A stretch of DNA of 64,000 nucleotides from Megamerina dolium (lineage: Eukaryota > Arthropoda > Insecta > Diptera > Megamerinidae): NCBI GenBank assembly GCA_963854835.1, contig OY978525.1, forward strand, positions 106,064,417 to 106,128,416, read 5' to 3'. Shown piece after piece: positions 12,741 through 24,406 of the stretch. Every line of letters begins with the position of its first letter. The first letter of the stretch is position 1. The translations under genes and the position numbers were made by a program. The notes under the pieces are model-generated. The model was given only the letters and a program-made list of their open reading frames with translations, made no database searches and was not told the origin of the DNA.

Positions 12741-13415
12741 TTTTGTGCTTTACGGAAATAAAAAAGAAAAATATCACAAAAATACTAGTTTTTGCACTCC
12801 ATATTAAAACTGACACCAAACTAATACCTTTTAGCTTCCAAAAAAATATTGCCATTTAGTTGATACTTCAGTACCAGCCAAGTGACTTTTTTCAAGAGCT
12901 GGTGCTACGGCCACTGAAAAGCTGAACCGTTTAACGATTAAATTTACGCACTGAAATCTTCGCTCAAACGTGTGTAAACCACTTCTCATACAAAATTTGG
13001 CAGCTGCTTTATGAACTCGTAAGTTTACCAGGTTTATGTGATTTACGAGGCATTTAAACCTTTAAATGAGAACCCCCTTACAAATAATTATTATTGAAAT
13101 TAATAACACTAGTTTTATTTTACAACAGTTAAGGTCAATTTCACAGAAATATGATTTAATTTTTAACTTTATTAAGATTTCAGTTTCTAATTAATCTCTC
13201 AAAGGAGAATTTACGATTTTTACAACAACCCTGTGACTCGACCATAGCCACACCTATCCACCTTCTAACCGAATGTGATGCTACTTCCAAGAGACAACAG
13301 AGGAACATAAGCGTAATATGGCCTATGAACTTCTGAGGTGCCGTAAACCTAATAGCAGTGTTGTGAAAAGAAAACAGGGCACAATAGACCCTTAGGTCGC
13401 AGTGCAAACCTCATA

Positions 13416-13778
13416 AAAAAAAAATAAATATGTGGCACTTAAAGCCCCGAATGGCTCATTGGCCGAGCTTCTCTTCAATTACTGTTGTGCGTGTTAAATT
13501 TTGGACAGTATTAGAAGGGACCTACTTATTTTAGCCGATTGCGAACGGCAGAACCCTTGCGACATCACTTTTTCTGAGCTTTGTCACAGAGTTCTTTTAG
13601 AAGCTTTTTCATGGCAAGTTGTTACTGTCGGAAGAATTTCCAATTGCTTACCGACAGGTGGGTACCGTTCGAAAGAAAAATCTTTTCGAAATTAAATTTG
13701 TTATGCATCAGCCGGTGATTGAACCACGACCTACAGATCAGAAGGCCAACACACTAACCACTGAGCCACGGCACCCAC
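13416..13778 (-). mobile_element. tRNA-derived SINE, copy B
   Basis: A nearly complete copy of the SINE described at 52654-53016. The minus strand starts at the tRNA-like head (GTGGGTGCCGTGGCTCAGTG) and runs through the shared body to an A/T-rich 3' end ATATTTATTTTTTTTTTATG. The octamer ACCTCATA occurs at both edges and is a plausible target-site duplication, although the right copy overlaps the final C of the head. Confidence 0.75.
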
Positions 13779-13934
13779 CTCATATTATATTAATTTACAC
13801 ATTTTATGAAAGGACATTATCGAAGACAACTATTGTGCCAGTTTATATTACTATTAAAAAAAAATTGAAATTAATCGATTAATCGATTATTTGACAATTA
13901 ATTGCAATTGCAATAATTTTGTTTGCCATCCCTA

Positions 13935-14639
13935 ATCATGGAACAGATGACGATGTGATTGTTGTAAAGTAATACTTCACTTTTTACCATATGCACTTCG
14001 TTTTACAAACTTATGGCATACATTTAATATTTATCTACCTACAATTTACAAGTACATTGAATGAAAAACAAACAAAAAAAAATCAAATCATTAAAAAAAT
14101 CATATACATACAAATAAATAATATTTTTCTTACAATCAATATTACAACATTATGGTATTGTGTTAATGTGTATATAGTTACGTGTGTGTGTGTTTAATTA
14201 TGGCACAATGATGCGTTGACACAAGTTCGTAAATACCGACTGCAATAATATTCAACTATTGTATGTCAACACACTATTCATCACTTTTATCACTATGTTA
14301 GATGTTGTCAATCGATTGTCACTGGTAATTGTTAATTTTTCTATGATTGTGCAAATGTAAGTACAATGCTATTGTCAAATTGTACAAATGACATAGTACT
14401 TTACTTCAAAAGTACGTTGGCATTAAATACCAGGCTTACTATATGTAAGTAATGGGTGATACAGAACGTAAAAGAGCAATTTTATATTTCTTTAACGAAA
14501 TAGAAATAGAAAATGTCCTCAAATGTGTTTTATCATTCCACAATAAATATTTTACACATGAATATTAATTTGTTCATGAAGGAATAGGTCAACAATTACA
14601 TTTTTTTTTGCTCGAAAAATAGCTCTTTGAGGCATATGG
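13935..14639. other. AT-rich intergenic DNA, nothing recognised
   Basis: The stretch includes a short TGTGTGTGTGTG run near 14182. No gene-like signal was found. Confidence 0.35.
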
Positions 14640-15045
14640 TAGGTGCCGATTTAGGCCGAATATAATATGCTTCGCCAGCCATCTCTGTTTTTCGCTAGCT
14701 GGCGCCAGTTAAAGGTTCCAAACGCTGACAGAGTCTCCAGTTTTTCGTTTTTCTACCGGAGGTTGAGTCTGCCTTTTCTCCGTCGTCCATCAGCGGGTTC
14801 TGAATATAACACCTTCTTAGCTGGAGCGTGTTCTTCCATCCGCTCGACATGACCATGTCGGCATACAGCTCGTACAGTTCATGGTTGTACCTTATTCAGT
14901 ACTCGTCACCAACGCAAATAGGTCCAAAGATCTTGTGTAGGAAACTCTCTCGAAAACTCCAAGCATTCGCTCATCTGAGGTGGAAATTGCACAGGCTTCA
15001 GCGTCATATGTTCCAGCGCCATACCTTAAATTAAAGTACCTTAAA
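14640..15045 (-). mobile_element. RTE-like non-LTR retrotransposon, 3' fragment
   Basis: The minus strand corresponds to the last part of the retrotransposon at 58009-58819. Shared blocks include the DERMLG.FER region, the GTGTTATATTC...TGGTGGAC segment, and the CTGGCGCCAGCTAGC...GGCTGGCGAAGCAT 3' block. Frames are broken by stops and indels. It is one of three sizeable copies in the window. Confidence 0.7.
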
Positions 15046-15129
15046 AAAAGTAAGCTTTCTAGACTAAGCTTGAGTTGCTAAAAAAGAAACTTGTTTTCAT
15101 TCATTTCTTCAAAGAAGCGTTTTAGAGAT

Positions 15130-16390
15130 ATTCGAAAAAACGTGTTTTTTTGCTGATGTAGTTATTTCAAACTGTTTTGCGCATTCTGGGACAATTGGCA
15201 TCATTCTATTGTGCCAATGCGCTTCCACATGCCATGTATTCTCAATAATCCAGTAGACCACTTTTAGTGTAGTTCCGGTAGAGAACGAGCACCCACCAGC
15301 CCCAGTATCATAGCAGGTTTTAGAACCGTGACGCTATCATTGTGTTCTATACCTGTCTTAAGTAACCGTTTGGATAGCATGGCGTAAATTCATCGAATGA
15401 CGACTTCATCAACAACATGCCTTCTGGCTGAGCAACATATGTAATTGAAGGTAGCACTGTCGGAAGCGCCCTCCATATCAACAAATAGAATCAGCGTGCA
15501 AATACCTGCTTCCAGCCCTTTTCCCACTATGGTGAGACAGTCGTGATTCACAGCTGATTCACAGGGCCTCCCACTTTATTAGGAATGTTGCCGAACACTT
15601 AAGGAATCCCGGTTAAGTACCTTCACTGTAATGTACTTTTCAACCATACGCTCCGGACTTTTATGTAGGAACTCTTTTTGCCAAAGAGTAGTCATCGGTT
15701 CCCGGCTTAAAAATAAATACTACTTTGACAGAGCGCCAAAGGTGTAGGATGTACCAATGGGCGAGACATGCAGTAAAAATCCTTTTCAGGGCGTCCACTA
15801 GAATATCTTCGCCTTTCTTTAGCATGATTGGAAATATGCCATCGAGTCCTGGGTACTTAAAGTCACTGAATGATGAAAAGGCAAACTTTATTGTTTTATC
15901 AGTAATTACCTTTATTGCTAGAAACCAATCAAACCTGGTGGCTGCTTCTTCGTTCCGGACACGCCATCTCATAAGAATTGATTAAGACTCTCAGTAAAGA
16001 CCTAGACGCTTCCTCAATAGATTGTAAGTAGTCCAGCAATTTGGTTCCTCTGAAGTTGCATTTACTGCTCACCCAAATAGTGTTCTGTGTATTTGCATCA
16101 CATCCCACTATTAGTCCCAAATTGTTGGATTCCGCAAAAAGCACCACATCAACCAATTCTTTGGGTATCCTATGTTAGGTAAGCCGAAACCACTACAGTT
16201 TCAACTACACTTCCCATATTGATGGAGAGCCTCGCCTTCTGCATGAAGGGAGGAGCCCCACTTAATTCCTCTGAAGTCACACAAGCGCTTTGCAAGCACC
16301 TATGGTTCCTGTATTGGAAGTATTTGAGATATAAAAGATTTTCGTCACCATTGAATGACCGTATATGCGTGAGTAACACTTTAAGTGTTA
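15130..16390 (-). mobile_element. Degenerate I/LOA/R1-type non-LTR retrotransposon (endonuclease-RT part)
   Basis: On the minus strand, in order from high to low coordinates, are an endonuclease-like block (IVGCDANTQNTIWVSSKCNF, family form GCDANAHH..WGS.), then a junction to RT sequence (KYPGLDGIFPIMLKKGEDIL, with ACLAHWYILHLWRSVKVVFI and KPGTDDYSLAKRVPT following), then further RT-like segments broken by stops down to about 15130. The LDGI motif replaces the usual PGPDGI. It may be the same superfamily as the RNase H fragment at 3130-4200. It is inactive. Confidence 0.7.
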
Positions 16391-18034
16391 GCTACTAAAT
16401 GTCTGTTTGTACATTTAAATTTTTATTTAAAAGTTTCATTAGACAAAGTTTCGAAAACGAAAGACCTATATTAAATTTAACCGCAATAAGTAGCAACATT
16501 ATTTTAATTTTTTTTTTTCTTTTGATTTAATAAATGTGCTACGAGTACAAAGGGGTAAATTAACAAATTATGTTTTACACGCTTTTTGTGCTATTGCTTA
16601 TGTTACAGGTAATTTTGTATGTAGTTAGGTGAATATATGTATGTATATGAATGAGTGTGCTAATATAGGTAAATGTAATTAATTTATATGATATTTGGAT
16701 ATTCTAGCAATGTTTTCAAGCAATTTTTATGTTCGTACTTTTGAATTGAGTTCAAATATTTGCACATTTAAATTTAATACTGGTTCATCATGCTTAGTTC
16801 TATTAGTCATTTTTGTTACATCAACTTCATGTAGGTGCTCACAAAAACTAACTGCCAAACAAAAAAAAAACTGAAAGAGGAAACTTATATATAAACTTAC
16901 GCATCTACTCGAATGGGTATTGGTATTGTATATTTGTATATTCAAGTAATATTTTACTTTGAATTGCAAAGTATTTTAAAGGGTAAATTACCAAAAAATT
17001 TATTCAATTTCAAATTCTTTACAAATGCATAATGAAAAAAATTGCATTCCATATTCGCATGCATTCACAACAATAGATCCGATGACACTTTCAATATGTC
17101 GCCTGTTATTTGAGTAATATCTGAATAAAGGATATTGGTATAACAAATGGTCAATAAAATTTTGGCGTGCATACTTTTCTTTTTTGAAGAAATTTACATG
17201 AAAAAATAATAAGAAAATTTCTTAAAATCAATACAAAAAGGCGAATTCAATAGATGCTCATCTATAGGCAAGTAATTGGCAACTCTACTTACAGTAAAAT
17301 GTTGCAACGAAAACTCATGCAAGAGCACATTGACAAAGTTTAGAAAAAAATGTTTCCGTAATCGATTAATATAAGTAGGTCTCTTTTTAATGTATTAAGA
17401 TACATCATCATTGGCAAAGTTTTACGCAAAAACATTGAAATTAACAGGTGCCTCCTTGACGTTAAAATTTGAAATGTCATTTGAAAAAATGTTCAAGTTG
17501 GCAATATTTTTATATGAAATTTTAATAAAGGGAATTTGGTGTATTAAATAATGAAGAAGGTTTGATCTCGAAAGCTTTTAGATAAAGATGATTTCAATAT
17601 ACATACACTTATATGGGTCTTTCATTTTTAAATTGCACGGATTTGCCAAAAAAGAATCGTACACATTTTTAAATCGGCCGAAATTTAAAAAAAAATTTGT
17701 TTACATTAAATTAGTTTACACGTGTATCGGGATTTCTCTCGGAAAATTTTTAGAACGGAATACCGTTAGGTCAAAATTTGGATAAATGACAGTTTTGTCA
17801 ATTTCTGTTTTACTTAAAACGCTTCTGTTTTACTTAAAACGGGTTCTACTAGTTCGATTCGTTCGTTTTACATCTGTTGGATAGATAATTTCATATATGA
17901 TACTTTAATTGCTTCATACTTGTATATTATAATTTTTAACGATTTAAAATAAATGTAGAAAAAATTGGTAAATGCCATACATTTTTCCCAAATACAAAAT
18001 TGTCAAAACAATGGAGCGGTTTTTTAAAGATTTT
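16391..18034. other. AT-rich intergenic DNA, nothing recognised
   Basis: Open frames in this stretch are short and of random composition. A duplicated TTCTGTTTTACTTAAAACG occurs at about 17803-17841. No conserved feature was recognised. Confidence 0.35.
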
Positions 18035-18035
18035 A

Positions 18036-19293
18036 CGAGGGCGGCCCCAGAACTACCCGACCTGACATATAGATGACGGCAGTAGTTTGAAAAAAATTAT
18101 TTTGGTGAAAAGTGGCAACTTATAAAACATATGTTTTAAGTTTCAAGGCGCCACGTTGTTTAGTATTTTCTTTTGGAGCTATCGAAAGTTAACAACCTCA
18201 ATGAATTTGTAAACATGGAAAAAATTGGTCACCGTTATGTAATTCAATACTTTCATTTGAAAGGTCTCAATCCAACGAATATTAAAACCGAACTAGATTC
18301 TACTCTGGGGGAGTCCGCTGTTTCGTTTACGACCATAAAATATTGGGTGGCAGATTTTAAACGAGATCGTACGAGCTGCCAAGACAAACACCGTAGTGGT
18401 CGACCAATTGAGGTGGCCACGCCAGAAACGATTAAGAAAATCCACAAAATGGTATTGGATTATCCCCAGCTGAAGATGCGTGAGCTAGGTGAAATTACAG
18501 GTATTTCAAAAAGTGCTATACATCGTATATTGACCGAAAATTTGAAGATGAAAAAGCTGTGTACAAGATGGGTGCCGTGTTTGCTCACAATAGGACAAAA
18601 ACAACGTCGTGAAGATGTTTCTATAGAGTGTTTGGCGATGTTTCACAGTAATAAAGCCGTCGTTTGCCGTAAAGCCGTTTTTGCGTCGATTAGTAACCAT
18701 GGATGAGACATGGGTCCACCACTTCACACCTGAGACAATGGAGCAGTCAAAACAGTGGACTGAAAGGGGTGAATCGTGTCCAAAGAAGGCGAAGACAGTT
18801 CCATCTACAGGCAAGGTTATGATGGCTTCTGTTTTTAAAACAATCAACGGCGAGTATTATGATAATTTGTTGCAGCGTTTAAGTGATGAAATTAATAAAA
18901 AAAGGCCGCATTTGGCAAAAAAGAAATTATTGTTTCATCAAGACAATGGACCAGTTCACAAATCTGCTATTGCGATGGCGAAAATCAATGAGTTAAAGCT
19001 CGAATTACTACAACACGCACCTTATTTGCCAGATTTAGCTCCTCCGGATTATTTTCTATTTCCAAATTAGAAAAAATGGCTTGGTGGTAGAAGATTTGCA
19101 AACAATAAAGAGGTGGAGTCTGCGGTAGATGACTATTTTAATGAGCTAGACAGTTCATACTATAAACAGCTATAGGATATCACTAGGAAAAGTGTATAGT
19201 GCAAAAAGGAGACTATGTTGAGAAATAAAGAAAAATTTTCCAAATTTTGTTGTGTATTCTTTGTTATGTCGGGTAGTTCTGGGACCGTCCTCG
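18036..19293 (+). mobile_element. Nearly complete mariner element with TIRs and TA target duplication
   Basis: The terminal inverted repeats are about 25 bp and almost identical: left starts CGAGGGCGGCCCCAGAACTA, right (reverse complement) starts CGAGGACGGTCCCAGAACTA. Both continue CCCGAC. They are flanked directly by TA (18034-18035 and 19294-19295). The 1258-bp length fits a full mariner. The transposase inside is broken (separate entry), so this copy would need an active relative to move. Confidence 0.9.
18215..19228 (+). pseudogene. mariner transposase pseudogene (DD34D)
   Basis: The protein starts MEKIGHRYVIQYFHLKGL at 18215, a typical mariner start, and runs through both helix-turn-helix motifs (GISKSAIHRILTENLKMKKL). 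The frame shifts just before 18681, where FLRRLVTMDETWVHHFTPE begins in another frame. The catalytic residues are visible as TMDET (first Asp), HQDNGPVHK (second) and LPDLAPPDYFLFPN (third), the usual DD34D layout. A TAG at about 19068-19070 replaces the Leu of the PNLKKWLGG motif, a second stop occurs at 19173-19175, and a late shift precedes the ancestral KGDYVEK end at 19226-19228. All three catalytic aspartates survive, so the decay looks recent. Confidence 0.88.
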
Positions 19294-19295
19294 TA

Positions 19296-19967
19296 TATAT
19301 ATTTTTGTTTACCGCGACCTATATGTGCATATGGTAAAATTTTGCGAAATAACGAGTACAGCATAAATTAAAAAAAAATGTTCAAATCCTGGAAGTTGTG
19401 CGATTTTTAAAAGAATGACCCATGTACGTTGGTAGTACCCAACAATATCACATTGGTATAATAATCGACTAATTGATACATTTTGCAAAATGCTTTATGT
19501 TTAAAAATCACATTATTTGCTTCATTGTTTCAAATACGAAAAATATTGTAAACATTTTCGCATTATACTGTTCATACATACGCGTACAATTCCATTATGA
19601 GTAAAGCATTAAACACATTAAAATCAAATAAGTAGCACTCGTTTGATTATGCCACAATGGACTCATCAAATGATATTCACACTTAAATAATGATACGTAC
19701 GATACGTTGAAATAATGACCTCATAATATTGTATCATACATATTGTACTCCAAGTACTATGGTATTTATTTATTAGCGACGCGTCACATAATGTATAACA
19801 CCACTGTTGATGGTGTCAACCATCAACATTGTCATCAATAATACAATATCTGCAATATTATGCTAAAGTTGAGTAACAAGAACTCATCTGCATGCGAAAC
19901 TGCGAAGATGTTTCTTCTCTTTTTAATTACATTACTTTTCTATAGTCGTTTACTTAATATTAATATA
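19296..19967. other. AT-rich intergenic DNA, nothing recognised
   Basis: Only AT-rich sequence lies between the two DNA transposons. No gene-like signal was found. Confidence 0.35.
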
Positions 19968-21187
19968 CAAGGTGATTATTTAAGAGCCTTCGGATTTGAT
20001 TTAAAAAAAAAAAACACATAAAATTTAGAGAAATGTATGAAATCTTTATTTGAGTCGACAGAATAGATAGATCTATATAATTCAATGTTTAAAGATGATT
20101 TCATGTTAATGTTGACCGCGGCTTTCCCTCAAATGGTTCATACGCTAAGTCCAATTTTGGCATACTCTCTCCAACATATCGGTCGGTATCTCACGAATAA
20201 ATTCTTCAATATTGGCTTCCAGTACGTGAACCGTTGCGGGCTTGTCGCTATAGATATAAGCCTTAACTTAGCCCCACAAAAAATAGACTAAAGACGTTAA
20301 ATCACACTATCTAGGCGGCCAATTGACCGGCCCCAAACCTGAAATAAACTGTTCACCGAACAGTTTCGAGTGTTGTGTGGCATGTGGCACCGTCTTGTTG
20401 AATCCACATGTCAGCCAAGACTAGCTCTTCCATTTTGGGCAAAAAAAAGTTTGTAATTATAGGACGGTAGCGCTCGCCATTCACAGTAACATTCCTGCGT
20501 TCGTCGTCTTTGAAAAACTACGGTCCAATGATGCCACCGGTCCATAATCCACACCAAACAGTGTATTTGTCGTGATTCATTCGCAGTTCTTGCAATGCTT
20601 CTGACTGCACTTCACACCAAATACTGCAATTTTTATTGTTCACGTACTCAATTCAACCAGAAATGAGCTTCGTCACTGAACACAATTTTCCGATAAAAAA
20701 GTGGGTCTTCCTCCAATTTTGCCAGTGCCCATTCACAGTCTTGTGGCTTCAATTCTTGCACCAGCTGTATTTTAAAAAGGTTTTACACCCAAATCCTTCC
20801 GCAAAATTTTCCACGTAGTGGAGTAACAGAGGCCCGATTGCTGCAAACGGCGCCAAATCGATAATACACGGTCATCAACAACACTGGCGAATACAGCTGC
20901 GATATTTTCCTCTGTCCGCACTCTACGTATGCGTGTTGGTAGTTTAATGTCCAATAATGTAAATTTGGTGCGAAATTTAGTCACAAGATTCCGAATAGCT
21001 GCCTCAGAAGGTCGCCCAAATTGACCATAAAATGAATCAATGAATGAACCGAGCATGAATTTTGATAAAGAAAAATTCAATAATCTGCAAGTGTTGTTCG
21101 TTTGTAAGTCGATTCAGGGTTAAATTATAGACTAAACTGAACATGTTTGACAGTCCTAAAAAATTCCTAATTCCTAAAGTCACCCTG
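19968..21187 (-). mobile_element. Tc1/mariner-like element (family A), complete length, dead
   Basis: The ends are inverted (left CAAGGTGATTATTTAAGAG, right reverse complement CAGGGTGACTTTAGGA) next to TA dinucleotides at 19966-19967 and 21188-21189. The minus strand encodes, from high coordinates, an HTH block (GRPSEAAIRNLVTKFRT, then RTEENIAAVFASVVDD and STTWKILRKDLGVKPF), then KIVFSDEAHFWLNEYVNN near 20690-20650 (first catalytic Asp) and DMWIQQDGATCHTTLE near 20420-20380 (second). The third acidic motif is lost in a degraded end. Stops and shifts make it non-functional. It is the same family as 7252-8452. Confidence 0.78.
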
Positions 21188-21189
21188 TA

Positions 21190-22289
21190 CTAATATGCAT
21201 GGCTATATTACAATACATTAGCACACTGTAAACTACTACTGTTGTGTGTAGTAAGTAACTATGTACATCATCTTCAGCAATATTTCCTATCTAACTACCA
21301 TAGTCGTCATCGTCGTCGTCGTTCGTTTAGCTAGTTAAATTGCATGGTTATTCGTACTTAGCTTAAGAAATTATCACATCAGTAATTTAATGGCTAATTA
21401 ATGTAGTTATACTACAATATTATTGTGGTAGTTTTTTGTATATTTTGCTTTATGTTGTTATCTGTTATTGTTAAGGCGTTAAAGCAACGCTTTGGATAAT
21501 AATTATATTTACATATTTTTGTAATTACATAAGTATGAGTGCACTGTTCGCAGGAAATACCTAATAAAAGTAGCAATAAAATCCAACAGATTTGCAAATT
21601 GAAAATGTACAAGCTTATAAGCAATAAGGCGTTAAGTAAAGGCTCATACTTAACGCTTACCATTTGATTTTGACTTATTAGCTTAAGCATATGAAGGTGT
21701 AGTAAATGCAGTAAACAATGTTTGAGTAGAAACATTTTGATTTTTCAACTCTTGAACGTGTTGATTTTTAAAACGATTGCACTTTTTCGCAGTCAGAGGT
21801 TAGAGGAGATAGCATCAGTATTAAAGATTCATTATTTACAAATTCTCCGACATTTTCGGACAGTTTAAAGAATGAAATTTAGACAAATATTTTAGTATGA
21901 AGATAAGTGATTCTTCACTATCGATGATTTAATCACCGTGATTGAAAAAATCGCTATTTAATATTAAGAAAGTATTTCGTTTTGGCTTTTGGGTTGGTGG
22001 TAGGTACAGCTGGTTGCCACCTGACACAAAGGTAGTAGCATCCTTGGGGAGTTGTGGATGCTGCCGTTTACATTGCGTTGTGTTTATGCGCCGCCATCCC
22101 TATTGACAGGTCCTATCACCTGCCAAATCCTCAACAGGCCTCTACTCCGTAAATGACAAAGAAGCCCTGCTAAGGTCTCCCTGGTATATATGGATAGGCT
22201 CACTATATACATCTCCAAGCCGGAGTTTGTCTATTTTGGTCTGCGAGTGGTATTTTATTTCGCACTTACCCTGTATATGCATATGCAGA
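21190..22289. other. Intergenic DNA, right part GC-richer and possibly transposon-derived
   Basis: The stretch 21980-22290 is noticeably richer in GC than its surroundings and runs straight into the retrotransposon relic at 22290. It may be the upstream part of that element, but I could not identify a protein domain. The left part is ordinary AT-rich DNA with a CGTCGTCGTCGT run near 21306. Confidence 0.35.
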
Positions 22290-22930
22290 GCATCTCCCTA
22301 TCCGCCACGCAACCGATGGGAGACAGACAACTTCAATTCTAGATGGTCAACCTATAACATCAACTTCAAAATTCAAATACCTTGATGCAATTGTAAGTGA
22401 AGAAGGAAGTATAGACGACGACGTAGTACACAGAGTAAATACAGCGTGGCTGAAATTGCGCAGCCTGACTGGTGTGTTGTGTGACAAAAAGATGCCTGAA
22501 CATATCGAGGGGAAAGTATACAAAACTTGCGTGCGGCCTGTGATGGTGTATGACAGTGAATGCTGGGCCGCCCAGTCCAAACATAACAAAAAAATTGCAC
22601 GTAGCCGAAATGAAGATGCTGCGCCAGCCATCAGGAAAAACACGTATGGACAAAGTCAAAAATGTAGACATAAGAAATGCTATGAGAGTTGCGGAGAAAC
22701 TACAAGAGAAGTCTGTTCTCTGGTGGTATGGCCACGTAATGTGACGGGATGAAAGCCATATTGTGAGAAGAGCCATGAATATAAAAGAACCACCAAGAAC
22801 AAGAAGACGACCGCAAGCAACTTGGTTGAGCACGGTTATGAGGGACATCAAAGAGCAACGCCTTTGAAGATGTGACAACACAGGACAGAAGATCCTGGCA
22901 CCTAAGAACAAGGACGGCTTACCCCGCATA
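22290..22930 (+). mobile_element. Non-LTR retrotransposon RT C-terminal relic (second RTE-like family)
   Basis: The + strand reads KFKYLDAIVSEEGSIDDDVV followed by the H.R...AWLKLR block and EGKVYKTCVRPVMVYDSECW, typical of the thumb and post-RT region of LINEs (family form: F.YLG..I...G....EI..R...A...F). After a frameshift near 22600 come AEMKMLRQPSGKTRMDKVKN and then WWYGHVM and further arginine-rich sequence. It differs in sequence from the 58009-58819 family. No stop-free frame spans the relic. A GA microsatellite lies just downstream. Confidence 0.7.
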
Positions 22931-22942
22931 GGGATATAGCAA

Positions 22943-22973
<31 letters not shown>
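22943..22973. repeat. (GA)n microsatellite
   Basis: About 30 bases of almost pure GA directly follow the retrotransposon relic. It may have arisen from the element's simple-repeat tail. Confidence 0.85.
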
Positions 22974-23644
22974 TTGAAAAAACCGTTATAGTAATTTATA
23001 CTGTTAATCAACAATAACAGTGATTAGTGATTTTTCTACCAATATGATATTTCCCAGTCAGTGAACAGAATTAGCAAATGGTGAGTTTTTACTAATTTGT
23101 GGTTTACACAAGATAATTTTGCGAAGACAATAAACAATTCACACTTTTCTACCAATCCATTCACACTACTATTATTGTCTTCGCCACTGTCTTCGATTTT
23201 TCGAAGACAGTAAGTCGTACAAAACTAAGTCAGTGCACGAAATTTAGATGAAACGACAAAAATGGTGGGTGCTGAGAAGTGTATTGTCTTTATAATTGTC
23301 TGGACTCCTACATTACATAAGCAATTTTTCTCTTCATTGACAACTAATATGTATTCTCAATTGTCTTGTCTTAAATTGTCTTACGTAAAGTCAGCGTTAC
23401 AGTTGAGACTGGTGATTTTTCTACTGGCTTGATATTTTGCTATGAATACAAATCGTGATATCTCACCGTGATTTAAAAATCACAATCACTCTTTTCACTG
23501 ATATTGAAAAATCACTATATCGCTTATCACTATTAGTAGCGGAACTTTGGGCCTTTAACAAAATATTTATGCTTTGATTTTATTTATAAGCGGCACTCCG
23601 ACTACCTACTTATTTATTTATGTGACCATTACAACCGAAAATCG
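22974..23644. other. AT-rich spacer with short internally similar segments
   Basis: Several short segments resemble each other (TGATTTTTCTAC..., CACTATCG/GATATTTTGC..., and GTCTTCG...CGAAGACA). This suggests decayed repeat sequence. No protein-coding signal was found. Confidence 0.3.
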
Positions 23645-24150
23645 ATTTAGGACGTATCTGGAATGCTTCGCCAGCCAACCAATTCCGTCGCTAGCTGGCG
23701 CCAGTTAAAGGTTCCAAATGCTGACAGAGTCTCCAGTTTTTCGTTTTTCTACCGGTGGTTGAGTCTGCCTTTTCATCGTCGTCCATCAGCGGGTTCTGAA
23801 TATAACACCTTATTAGCCGAAAAATGTTATTCCATTCGTTCGACATGACTTAGCCAGCGCGGTCGCTGAGTTTTTATGAGATTTACTATGTCGGTGTCGG
23901 CATACAGCTAATACAGCTCATGGTTGTACCTTATCCGATATTCGCCACCCACGCAAATAGGTCCAAAGACCTTGCGAAGAACTTTTCTTTCGAAAACCCA
24001 AAGTATTCTCTCATCTGAGATGGAAATTGTCCAGGCTTCGGCACCATATGTAAGTACAGGTATGATAAGAGACTGTAACTGTGTAGAGTGTGGTTTTCGT
24101 TGCTCGAGAGAGCGTCCGACTTCTCAGTTGCTTACTTAGCCCAAAGTAGC
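23645..24150 (-). mobile_element. RTE-like non-LTR retrotransposon, truncated copy upstream of Fmrf
   Basis: The minus strand matches the 3' half of the 58009-58819 element, including the CGCTGGCTAAG/GTCATGTCGAACGAATGG region, the AGGTACAACCATGAGCTGTA block and the terminal GGCTGGCGAAGCATTCC block. The reading frame is broken. The copy ends about 250 bases before the Fmrf coding exon, so it probably lies in the Fmrf 5' intron or promoter-proximal DNA. Confidence 0.7.
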
Positions 24151-24371
24151 ACCTGTTAGTAAGAGTGATACTTCGCAATATCTTTTGATTGAACTTTTGA
24201 AATGTTTCCTTACTTCAACCAAATGATCCAAACTTTAATCCACATTGCCAATTTGTTCATTTCTCTCATGACTTGGAAGAACATTTGTTAATATTATTCT
24301 AATTTGACTTTATGTGGTTTAGGAATATTTGCAAAGTCCTGTTATTTATGTAAATATATTAATACTTAATT

Positions 24372-24389
24372 TCATATTTTTCTTTGCAG
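24372..24389 (+). promoter_or_regulatory. 3' splice acceptor preceding the Fmrf coding exon
   Basis: A pyrimidine-rich run, CATATTTTTCTTTGCAG, ends at 24389, only 17 bases before the ATG at 24407. This implies a non-coding first exon upstream, as in Drosophila FMRFa where the coding sequence lies in the second exon (known from that gene). The upstream exon itself was not located. Confidence 0.7.
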
Positions 24390-24406
24390 TAAATCTTTTC
24401 AAGAGT

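Larger units (their letters stand above)
12194..13934. mobile_element. Putative hAT-like terminal-inverted-repeat element hosting other insertions
   Basis: The left end TAGGGACGACAACGATTAAT and the right end, read on the opposite strand, TAGGGATGGCAAACAAAATT, match in inverted orientation. Both are followed by AT-rich sequence full of ATCGATTAAT words. A TAGGGATGGCAAA-type end is typical of some hAT elements (family knowledge). No hAT transposase is visible. The 1.74-kb body contains a mariner relic (12615-12740) and a SINE (13416-13778), so it is probably an old non-autonomous copy that collected later insertions. Confidence 0.5.

Noticed and set aside
13180..13412. Possible non-LTR 3' end (HLLTECDATSKRQQR on the plus strand)
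   Set aside because: It resembles the post-RNase H tail of LINEs, but the match is a single short motif and the poly-A that follows may belong to the adjacent SINE. This was not enough to annotate.
22347..22929. Minus-strand open frames of 75-187 codons
   Set aside because: They lie opposite the retrotransposon relic, whose plus-strand frame gives recognisable RT-type motifs. The minus frames give none.
24329..24406. Upstream extension of the Fmrf reading frame
   Set aside because: The in-frame upstream codons run through a pyrimidine tract and a splice acceptor and begin with TTG. The ATG at 24407 with its signal peptide is the better start.
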